A stretch of DNA of 27,416 nt, taken from an uncultured Eubacteriales bacterium. Lineage in GTDB: Bacteria > Bacillota > Clostridia > Christensenellales > Borkfalkiaceae. Where the stretch lies: NCBI GenBank assembly GCA_900549005.1, contig URMT01000013.1, positions 1 through 27,416 on the forward strand. Reading direction: 5' to 3'. The stretch's first letter is position 1. Each line of letters opens with the position of its first letter. The notes below the pieces were generated by a model. It did no database searches. It was not told the DNA's origin and was given only the letters and a program-made list of their open reading frames with translations. This document shows positions 21,931-27,416 of the stretch, piece by piece. The translations under genes and the position numbers were made by a program.

Positions 21931-22383
21931 ATGAAAAAGACTATTGCCGTAAACAGGCAGGCAAGCTACGAATATTTTATAGAGGAAAAGTTCGAGGCGG
22001 GAATAGTGCTCGAAGGGGCGGAAGTAAAATCTTTAAGGCGGGGCAACTGCAACCTTAAAGACAGTTTCTGCTTTTTGCACGGCGGCGAAATGTTCATAAA
22101 AAATATGCACATAGCCGTGTACGACAAGGCGGGCGCGTTCAACTCGCACGATTCAAAGCGCGACAGAAAACTGCTTATGCACAAGGCCGAAATTGCGCGC
22201 ATTGCGGGCAAGGTGAACGCCAAGGGCTTCACCGTGGTGCCCCTCTCGCTCTACTTTTCGGAAGGTCTGGTCAAGGCGGAGATTGCACTGTGCCGCGGCA
22301 AACAGAACTACGACAAAAAGCGCGCCATTGCCGAAAAGGACAGAAAGCGCGAAATGGAGCGCGAACTTAAAAACTACAACTGA
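21931..22383 (+). CDS. smpB: SsrA-binding protein SmpB
   Basis: The 150-residue protein binds tmRNA and brings it to stalled ribosomes. It has the SmpB pattern: NRQASYEYFIEEKFEAGIVL, EGAEVKSLRRGNCNLKDSF, HIAVYDKAGAFNSHDSKRDRKLLMHK, and a C-terminal helix-forming basic tail KQNYDKKRAIAEKDRKREMERELK. ATG 21931 (MKKTIAVNRQ) is preferred over ATG 21925, because the latter would start only three bases after the -10 box. No Shine-Dalgarno site is present, so translation is probably leaderless. No tmRNA gene was found nearby. Confidence 0.96.
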   Translation: MKKTIAVNRQASYEYFIEEKFEAGIVLEGAEVKSLRRGNCNLKDSFCFLHGGEMFIKNMHIAVYDKAGAFNSHDSKRDRKLLMHKAEIARIAGKVNAKGFTVVPLSLYFSEGLVKAEIALCRGKQNYDKKRAIAEKDRKREMERELKNYN

Positions 22384-22445
22384 TTTTTTTGTATGCGCAT
22401 ACGCGCAGCACTTACAAGACAGAAAAAAAGGGGTAACTTCAACAT

Positions 22446-23354
22446 ATGCCTATCGTCATCGACAGAGATATTCCTGCATTTAAAATTCTTACGGGCGAAA
22501 GATGCTTCGTTATGGACAAAGAGAGGGCTCATTCGCAGGAGATTCGCCCGATAGAGATTGCCATTTTAAACCTTATGCCCACCAAAGAGACGACGGAAAC
22601 GCAGTTTATGCGACTGCTTTCAAACAGCCCTTTGCAGGTGAACATAACGCTTATAAAGACGGCGACCTACAAGAGCACGCACACCGAACAGCAGCACCTT
22701 GAAAGGTTTTACAAAAACTTTCAGGACATAAAGGAACAGCGCTTCGACGGCCTGATTGTGACGGGCGCGCCCGTTGAGAATATGGAGTTTGAAGAGGTTG
22801 CCTATTGGGAGGAGTTCAAAGAGATTCTTGACTGGACGAACACGCACGTAACCTCCACCCTGTTCATATGCTGGGGAGCGCAGGCGGCGCTGCACTATTT
22901 TTACGGCATAAAAAAGCACCCGCTGAAACAGAAGTGCTTTGGTATTTTTGCGCACCAGCGCATACGCGGGGACAAGCCCGAACCGCTGATGAGGGGAATT
23001 TCTGACGAATTCCATATGCCGCACTCCCGCCACACCGTGGTGTATGCCGAGGACATAAAGCACATAAAGGAGCTGGAAATTCTGGCGTATTCCAAGCGCG
23101 CGGGCGCTTCGATTATCAAGAGCAGCGACAACAAGCGCGTGTTTGTGATGGGACATATGGAGTATGACCGCGACACGCTTAAAAACGAGTATGAGCGCGA
23201 CAAGGCAAAGGGGCTGGACATTCAGCCGCCCGTGAACTACTTCAAAGACTCCACCCACACCGCCGTGAAGATGAACTGGACCTCCACCGCCAACCTGTTT
23301 TACATAAACTGGCTGAACTATTACGTATACCAGGTTACGCCATACGTATTGTAA
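22446..23354 (+). CDS. metA: Homoserine O-acyltransferase MetA, predicted acetyl-CoA type
   Basis: The 302-residue enzyme activates homoserine in methionine synthesis. The catalytic cysteine is Cys142 in LFICWGAQA, the histidine His237 and glutamate Glu239 in MGHMEYDRDTL. Position 111 is Glu (GAPVENMEF). In characterised MetA proteins Glu111 goes with acetyl-CoA use and Gly111 with succinyl-CoA use, so this is predicted to make O-acetylhomoserine despite its MetA ancestry. ATG 22446 has AGGGG about 13 bases before it. The 62-base gap after smpB is too short for an S-adenosylmethionine riboswitch. It may be read through from smpB. Confidence 0.95.
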   Translation: MPIVIDRDIPAFKILTGERCFVMDKERAHSQEIRPIEIAILNLMPTKETTETQFMRLLSNSPLQVNITLIKTATYKSTHTEQQHLERFYKNFQDIKEQRFDGLIVTGAPVENMEFEEVAYWEEFKEILDWTNTHVTSTLFICWGAQAALHYFYGIKKHPLKQKCFGIFAHQRIRGDKPEPLMRGISDEFHMPHSRHTVVYAEDIKHIKELEILAYSKRAGASIIKSSDNKRVFVMGHMEYDRDTLKNEYERDKAKGLDIQPPVNYFKDSTHTAVKMNWTSTANLFYINWLNYYVYQVTPYVL

Positions 23355-23389
23355 TGCGACACAAAGGCGAAAATCATATAAAAAAACAA

Positions 23390-23427
23390 AAAAGCCGTGC
23401 GCGGAAAATTTTCCGCGCACGGCTTTT
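23390..23427. terminator. Bidirectional terminator between metA and the protease gene
   Basis: This is a perfect 38-bp palindrome with AAAAGCCGTGCGCGG in the left arm and T runs on both strands. It ends both convergent transcripts. Confidence 0.9.
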
Positions 23428-23478
23428 AAATAACTTAAAATATAGCCTGTATTGCTCTTTTTTAAATCGCAATAAATT

Positions 23479-24939
23479 TTATGCGTACCGCGTAAAGTAG
23501 CTTGAAGAATCGAATGTGATGTAACAATACGTCTGCACTCCGTTCCTTTCCACCACAACTTCAACAGTGTCGCCCATTCTTACCGAGAACATTGCGTCGG
23601 TCGCATTGTATTGCCTGGTGACGTCGATAGAAAAATAGTGGGGCGACACAAGGTAATCTGTATCCTGCGGAACGGTGAAGTTTTCGCTTCGCTCTGTATA
23701 GGCGCCGTCGGTGCCGCCTTCAAACGTTCCTACCGCAAAGGACAGAATTATGTCGTCTGCGAACAGAATACTGTGTGCGGCGGAATTGCGCTCTACGCTC
23801 TGTACCCCCACCGTTTCCCTGATAAGCGTTTCGCCCTTTTCGGAATCGTATACCGAATAGCTGTCGCGCGTGGTTACGGTGACGCCTAGCACGGCCTTTT
23901 CCACATACCTGACAGCGCCGCTTTCTTCATAGGTATCTATCATCGACTGAACCACCCTGCGGGCATAAGTCGTGGGCAGGGCGTATGCCATATTGTCTAT
24001 GCCGTCGGCCTCGTTTTTGGAATTGATTATGCCTACCATTTCGCCGTTGTAATTGAACAGTCCGCCGCCCGAATTGCCGCCGTTCACCGCGGCGTCGGTG
24101 CGCATTACCCTGTATGACATTACGTCGTCCAAATTTACAGAGCCGTCGGCGTTTTCGCTGAGTGCAACGTTCGTCCACTCTGACTCGCGGCTGATTATGC
24201 CGCGCGTTATTGAAAGGCCCAGGCCGTCGGCATTGCCAACGGCATACACGCTTTCGCCCGCAACCACGTATTCGTCCTGCGCAAATTGCGCGGCGACGGC
24301 GTTGCTGCGCCTTATTACTTCGCTGTCTTCAACTTTGAGCACGGCAAGGTCGTATTGGCGCGAAACACCGATGATTTCCACCTGTGATGAAGGTATGCCG
24401 TTTACGTTTACCAGCGCGCCGCTCCTGCTATCGGAATAGTAATCGGCGCCCTCTTCGTCGCTGCCGTAGAGATAGACGTACAGGTCTTCGCAATAGCCGT
24501 AATCGCTTTCGTACACCACGTGCGCGTTGGTGACTATATAGGCGTCGCCTTCCGTTGTATCGACGTCGACCATCACGCCCGTGCCGGCAAACACGCTGTG
24601 CGTGGACGAGCCGAAAATCGGGGCGGAAGTAGTGTAGTCGGCCATTATAGTAACCGAGCTTAAAAGCGAACGGTTCATAATCGCCTGCTGCGAGATAGCC
24701 TCCTGCACCTCGCCCGAGGTCATTCCGAAGTACATCTCTACAAATTCGCTGACGGTGAGCCGTTCCTCACCGTTCTGGACGCGCTCGGCGTTGACAGCCT
24801 CGTACATATCGTAAAAATTGAAGTCTTCGCCGTCGCGGCCGTCCCTCCCGTTCTGCGCACAGGCGGGAAGGGCGATGAATGTTGCAAGCGCCGCCGCACA
24901 CATTACAGCCGCGGCTATGCGCCTTAAAATTTTAGCCAT
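23479..24939 (-). CDS. HtrA/trypsin-like serine protease lipoprotein with PDZ-like end
   Basis: The 486-residue protein has a lipoprotein signal with lipobox LPAC (Cys27), then a short glycine-repeat linker GRDGRDGED. A ~70-residue N-terminal segment follows (VNAERVQNGEERLTVSEFVE). The protease domain has the full triad: His140 in VTNAHVV, Asp197 in YDLAVLKV and Ser290 in NGGNSGGGLF. About residues 345-486 look like a diverged PDZ domain with an insert (LGVTVTT ... DDIILSFAVG ... FSVRMGDTVEVVVERNG). It should sit on the outer face of the membrane and handle misfolded or surface proteins. Start ATG 24939 with AGGGA nine bases upstream. Confidence 0.93.
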   Translation of the reverse strand: MAKILRRIAAAVMCAAALATFIALPACAQNGRDGRDGEDFNFYDMYEAVNAERVQNGEERLTVSEFVEMYFGMTSGEVQEAISQQAIMNRSLLSSVTIMADYTTSAPIFGSSTHSVFAGTGVMVDVDTTEGDAYIVTNAHVVYESDYGYCEDLYVYLYGSDEEGADYYSDSRSGALVNVNGIPSSQVEIIGVSRQYDLAVLKVEDSEVIRRSNAVAAQFAQDEYVVAGESVYAVGNADGLGLSITRGIISRESEWTNVALSENADGSVNLDDVMSYRVMRTDAAVNGGNSGGGLFNYNGEMVGIINSKNEADGIDNMAYALPTTYARRVVQSMIDTYEESGAVRYVEKAVLGVTVTTRDSYSVYDSEKGETLIRETVGVQSVERNSAAHSILFADDIILSFAVGTFEGGTDGAYTERSENFTVPQDTDYLVSPHYFSIDVTRQYNATDAMFSVRMGDTVEVVVERNGVQTYCYITFDSSSYFTRYA

Positions 24940-24972
24940 AAAAATAAATCCCTGTAAGTTATATAAATTTCA

Positions 24973-25003
24973 GGCGCGCGCCGCCTTACGGGCGGCGCGC
25001 GCC
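24973..25003 (-). terminator. Strong hairpin after the UDP-sugar pyrophosphorylase gene
   Basis: GGCGCGCGCCGCC (24973-24985) pairs perfectly with 24991-25003 around five bases. The T run is poor on the minus strand. It separates the pyrophosphorylase gene from the protease gene downstream on the same strand. Confidence 0.65.
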
Positions 25004-25069
25004 AGAGCCTTTAATTTACTTTATTGCCGCGCTTCCGGCGCATACGCCTGCAAAATGTACGGCAATCCT

Positions 25070-26290
25070 TTACAGCTTGACGCCGTTTTTGACAAGGAGA
25101 GCGCGGGCGCTTTCAACGCTGTCTGTGCCCGTTTTGTTCTTTACGGGGGCGAACTCCCTGTCGCGCTCAATCTCCACAGCAAGGCAGTTGCCCATCAGCT
25201 TTATCATATCCAGCACAAGGTATTCGAACTTGTAGCCGTTGGGCTGTTCGGGCTGGACGAGTTTGCCGTCTTCGATGTGCGGTATCTTTTTGAACGAGAG
25301 ATGAACGGGCAGCTTTTCTGCAATGGTCTTGTTGAGCAGCTCCACCTTGAACAGGTAGTTCAGAATAACTCCGTAGGCAAATTTCAGCTCGCCGTCGGGC
25401 CTGCGCATAGCGGCAATCTCCTGCGGCATCTCGTAATACTCCACTATCGCGGGCTTGCCGTCCTCCATACAGAGCACGCCAACCTTTTCTTCGGGAGAAA
25501 CCTTTTTTACTACCTTGGCAGAGCAGTTGCAGCCGCTTACCAGCGTTGCGCCAACAAATACAGGGTCGCATATGCGCTGCAAAACGTTGTCTACGCTGTA
25601 TACGTTGAGCCACTCTATGCCCTCTTTTTCAAGAAGGCTGCCGAAGCCGCCCCTAATCAACGAGGAATACCAGCCGCCGTTGCCGTTGGGCGAAGTGGAA
25701 ATTTTACCCTTTTCGGCGAGGAATATCCTGCCGCGCTCGTCGCACGTGGGCGCCATCTCCTGCACGAAGAAGTGCACCTTTTCGGCGGGGTAGCCGAAGT
25801 AATTCTTTTCTTTGAAGAATTCCACCGTCTTGTCGTGGTTAATTTCGCTGGTCATCACAAAGATATGGAAGTAGGCGTCCGCCATATCCGTGACCTGCTT
25901 TATGTTGGCAAACTGGCAGGCGAATATTGAAAGCTCGCGCGAGGTGCCCATATTATACATCCCCTTGGGATTATCCGAGCCGAGACGCGTACCCTGTCCG
26001 CCGGCGAGAAGCACGGCGGCTACCTTACCAGCTTTTATGGCGGCAAGTCCGACGCTCCCGAATTCCTCGCGGCGCCTTGACACTTCCTCTACCGTAAACG
26101 CGGGCACGGGGGTGAGGTTGCCTATCTTCCTCTCCCCGCCCTTGTCGAGCGCGTGGAAGTCGGAAAAATTTATGCCCGATATCTGGTCGAGCAGGGCGCT
26201 TTTTCCGTTTTCGTCGAGCTCATCGTAATATTTTAAAAGATGTTCCTGGCCGTGCTCTTTTAAAAGCATAGCTGCTTCGCTGTAAGTCAT
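25070..26290 (-). CDS. Eukaryotic-type UDP-sugar pyrophosphorylase (UDPGP family)
   Basis: The 406-residue protein belongs to the UDPGP/UAP1-like group: the nucleotide loop VLLAGGQGTRLGSDNPKGMY (about 93-112), then NGNGGWYSSLI, YSVDNVLQRICDPVFVG, VGVLCMEDGKPAIVEYYEM and FKKIPHIEDGKLVQPEQPNGYKFE. Such enzymes make UDP-GlcNAc or UDP-glucose from UTP and the sugar 1-phosphate. The order of motifs is closer to UAP1 than to bacterial GalU or GlmU. A UDP-glucose dehydrogenase-like gene starts at the right edge, so the product may feed envelope sugars. Start ATG 26290 with GGGGAGA nine bases upstream. Confidence 0.9.
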   Translation of the reverse strand: MTYSEAAMLLKEHGQEHLLKYYDELDENGKSALLDQISGINFSDFHALDKGGERKIGNLTPVPAFTVEEVSRRREEFGSVGLAAIKAGKVAAVLLAGGQGTRLGSDNPKGMYNMGTSRELSIFACQFANIKQVTDMADAYFHIFVMTSEINHDKTVEFFKEKNYFGYPAEKVHFFVQEMAPTCDERGRIFLAEKGKISTSPNGNGGWYSSLIRGGFGSLLEKEGIEWLNVYSVDNVLQRICDPVFVGATLVSGCNCSAKVVKKVSPEEKVGVLCMEDGKPAIVEYYEMPQEIAAMRRPDGELKFAYGVILNYLFKVELLNKTIAEKLPVHLSFKKIPHIEDGKLVQPEQPNGYKFEYLVLDMIKLMGNCLAVEIERDREFAPVKNKTGTDSVESARALLVKNGVKL

Positions 26291-26320
26291 ATGTTTTTCT
26301 CCCCTTGGGTACTGTATATA

Positions 26321-26349
26321 ATTATATAGTATAGTTAAAAATCTGTCAA
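26321..26349 (-). promoter_or_regulatory. Consensus promoter of the UDP-sugar pyrophosphorylase gene
   Basis: On the minus strand TTGACA (26344-26349) and TATAAT (26321-26326) are 17 bases apart, a perfect match to the sigma-A consensus. The leader would be about 24 bases. It is back to back with the Nudix promoter. Confidence 0.88.
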
Positions 26350-26383
26350 GCCGCTAAATTATTTATAAATTTTCTTCAAAATA

Positions 26384-26412
26384 TTGAAAAAAGCAAAAAG
26401 ATGGTTTATAAT
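26384..26412 (+). promoter_or_regulatory. Promoter of the Nudix hydrolase gene
   Basis: TTGAAA (26384-26389) and TATAAT (26407-26412) are 17 bases apart. The start point near 26419 leaves a leader of about 95 bases with GC-rich segments and no recognised riboswitch. Confidence 0.8.
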
Positions 26413-26513
26413 AGTTATGTGTAACCAAATAGAAATATAATATCCGCGCAAAAGGCACGCAAAGGCGCGCCGCACAAGAGGCCGCGGGAAAGATTTAAGG
26501 AGGATTTCAAACT

Positions 26514-27011
26514 ATGTATTGCGTAGAATGCGGGGAAAAACTCACACTTGTATTCAACCACAAAGAGGGGCTTGTACCCTTCTGCAAAAAGTGCAACGAA
26601 TACCGCTTCCCCCAGTTTGCAACGGCAGTGAGTATGGTGGTCACCAACAGGAACAAAGACAGGATTCTGCTCGCAAAGCACAAGGACCAGAGCGATTACA
26701 TACTCTTTGCGGGGTATGTGAAAAAGGGCGAAACGGCAGAAAAGGCCGTTACCCGCGAATTCAAGGAAGAAACCAAGCTGAACACGGTTAAGTTCAGATT
26801 TATGAGTTCGCGCTATCACGAGCCGAGGAACGTGCTGATGCTCAACTTCCTCACTATGGCAGAGATTGGCGAGCCCGAAATCGACGCCGACGAGATTGAC
26901 GAGATTAAGTGGTTCAACTTCGACGAAGCTCTTTCCGCCGTACGCAAAGACAGCACGGCAGAGTTCTTTTTGAAGAACGCCATCGCCGAACTTAAAAAGG
27001 GTTCGTTTTAA
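26514..27011 (+). CDS. Zinc-ribbon Nudix hydrolase, NudC-like
   Basis: The 165-residue protein has a zinc ribbon with Cys3, Cys6, Cys24 and Cys27, then a Nudix domain. The Nudix box GYVKKGETAEKAVTREFKEE (67-86) keeps the metal-binding glutamates, but the glycine after EEx is Lys (EETKL). NudC removes NAD caps from RNA and cleaves NADH; the layout here (ribbon then Nudix) matches its C-terminal half, while the N-terminal domain of full-length NudC and its SQPWPFPxS motif are absent (SSRYHEPRNVLML at that place). The substrate is therefore open. A strong AAGGAGG lies ten bases before ATG 26514. An intrinsic terminator follows. Confidence 0.9.
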   Translation: MYCVECGEKLTLVFNHKEGLVPFCKKCNEYRFPQFATAVSMVVTNRNKDRILLAKHKDQSDYILFAGYVKKGETAEKAVTREFKEETKLNTVKFRFMSSRYHEPRNVLMLNFLTMAEIGEPEIDADEIDEIKWFNFDEALSAVRKDSTAEFFLKNAIAELKKGSF

Positions 27012-27069
27012 GTCTGTTTAAGCAATTGTAAGGTAAGGAACGCTCAAAAATTCAATATCGCAATATAGT

Positions 27070-27104
27070 CCGCCGCGGGAAAATTTTCCCGCGGCGGCTT
27101 TTTT
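27070..27104 (+). terminator. Intrinsic terminator of the Nudix gene
   Basis: CCGCCGCGGGAAAA (27070-27083) pairs perfectly with 27084-27097, then C and six T. Confidence 0.92.
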
Positions 27105-27148
27105 GTTCCGGCGGCAGCCTTTTTATTCCGCGACGGCCTTTTTTACTC
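27090..27148 (+). repeat. Three degenerate copies of a terminator-tail unit
   Basis: 27090-27108, 27109-27128 and 27129-27148 each read roughly CGGCGGC, then C and five or six T, then a few bases ending in TTC or CTC. The 20-base period looks like duplication of the right arm and T tail of the terminator. Confidence 0.55.
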
Positions 27149-27200
27149 TGCAAAACGCAGGCAGTTTCCTCCTCTCCACTGCATAACGCTCCTCCGTTTT

Positions 27201-27220
27201 AAAAAATGTGTACATTTTTT
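27201..27220. promoter_or_regulatory. AT-rich inverted repeat upstream of the dehydrogenase promoter
   Basis: AAAAAATGT (27201-27209) and ACATTTTTT (27212-27220) form arms around GT, ending ten bases before the -35 box. It could be an operator; no matching regulator is known here. Confidence 0.5.
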
Positions 27221-27229
27221 ATAAACCTC

Positions 27230-27258
27230 TTGCAAAAAACATATACTTATGTTAGAAT
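27230..27258 (+). promoter_or_regulatory. Promoter of the UDP-sugar dehydrogenase gene
   Basis: TTGCAA (27230-27235) and TAGAAT (27253-27258) are 17 bases apart. The start point near 27265 gives a leader of about 107 bases. Confidence 0.65.
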
Positions 27259-27371
27259 ATCTTTTGTAATATCCGCACTTTAAACGTAAATTTTGTGAAT
27301 GTTTGTATGGTCAGTAAATATCCATATTATTTATAATATTGCTTTGAAAATTGTTTAAACAGGAGAAGTTT

Positions 27372-27416
27372 ATGAAAATAGCAGTAGTCGGAGTGGGCTA
27401 TGTAGGCCTTTCAAAC
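27372..27416 (+). CDS. UDP-glucose 6-dehydrogenase-type protein, 5' end only
   Basis: Only 15 codons are inside the window: MKIAVVGVGYVGLSN. This is the NAD-binding Rossmann start (GxGYVGLS) typical of the UDP-glucose/GDP-mannose dehydrogenase family, which oxidises nucleotide sugars to uronic acids. AGGAGA precedes ATG 27372 by about five bases. The exact member cannot be told from the fragment. Confidence 0.8.
   Translation, partial: MKIAVVGVGYVGLSN

Larger units (their letters stand above)
27012..27371. other. Intergenic stretch before the UDP-sugar dehydrogenase gene
   Basis: The stretch holds the Nudix terminator (27070-27104), three degenerate ~20-base copies of the terminator tail (to 27148), an AT-rich inverted repeat (27201-27220), a promoter (27230-27258) and a leader of about 105 bases. 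No gene is seen. Confidence 0.6.

Noticed and set aside
22384..22445. tmRNA gene or methionine-type riboswitch between smpB and metA
   Set aside because: The gap is only 62 bases, lacks the tRNA-like ends of tmRNA and is too short for an S-adenosylmethionine riboswitch or T-box.
22620..23564. Minus-strand open frame of 314 codons across metA
   Set aside because: It is antisense to a complete metA and runs through the terminator palindrome at 23390-23427.
24818..25930. Plus-strand open frame of 370 codons
   Set aside because: It overlaps the pyrophosphorylase gene antisense and passes through its terminator hairpin; no motif is seen.

Overview
The window reads as a bacterial chromosome segment from an anaerobic, low-complexity Gram-positive lineage (Clostridia). 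An uncultured gut member of the Christensenellales type is my guess, not a proof. The grounds are Firmicute gene clusters (obgE-yhbY-nadD/yqeK-rsfS; pgk-tpiA-gpmI; secG-rnr-smpB), mostly good Shine-Dalgarno sites, sigma-A type promoters, moderately GC-rich genes with AT-rich intergenic DNA, and a single-membrane lipoprotein. No rRNA, tRNA, CRISPR array, transposase or phage gene was seen.

Layout. 1-150: an 18-bp tandem repeat at the left edge. 185-3160: a DegV lipid-binding protein, a DeoC-like aldolase homologue lacking the usual Schiff-base lysine, a small membrane protein and a GNAT acetyltransferase. 3282-9413, mostly minus strand: rsfS, a nadD-yqeK fusion, yhbY, obgE, rho and a metallo-beta-lactamase-fold hydrolase. 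This is a ribosome-assembly, NAD and transcription-termination block, with one unknown membrane-protein gene (4887-5630) placed in it in the opposite direction. 9564-10870, minus: tyrA and a DUF1934-type gene. 11153-17174, plus: glycolytic genes pgk, tpiA and gpmI, with two AT-rich genes of unknown function (12536-14658) lodged between pgk and tpiA. 17180-17830: a hairpin-rich, palindrome-rich control region around a small XRE repressor. 17866-23354, plus: an EamA-type exporter, secG, rnr, smpB and metA. 23479-26290, minus: a trypsin/HtrA-like lipoprotein protease and a eukaryotic-style UDP-sugar pyrophosphorylase. 26514-27416, plus: a zinc-ribbon Nudix hydrolase and the first 15 codons of a UDP-glucose dehydrogenase-type gene.

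How the genes work together. Most of the window is core housekeeping. Lower glycolysis (pgk, tpiA, gpmI) sits beside trans-translation and RNA decay (rnr, smpB), and protein export (secG) lies among them. ObgE, YhbY and RsfS act on the large ribosomal subunit. The UDP-sugar pyrophosphorylase and the UDP-sugar dehydrogenase at the right edge could supply nucleotide sugars for envelope polymers, although they are divergently arranged.

The parts most worth a second look are: the two-gene AT-rich cassette inside the glycolytic cluster (secreted protein plus polytopic membrane protein); the XRE control region, with three overlapping perfect palindromes and a perfect consensus promoter firing away from the XRE gene into a hairpin-rich stretch with a possible 41-residue peptide; several genes whose -10 box lies six bases before the ATG, implying leaderless mRNAs; nearly identical promoter cores before secG and smpB; an exact 22-bp hairpin repeat before gpmI and rnr; and the DeoC-like protein with altered catalytic residues. 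Functions for the unknown genes are not claimed.
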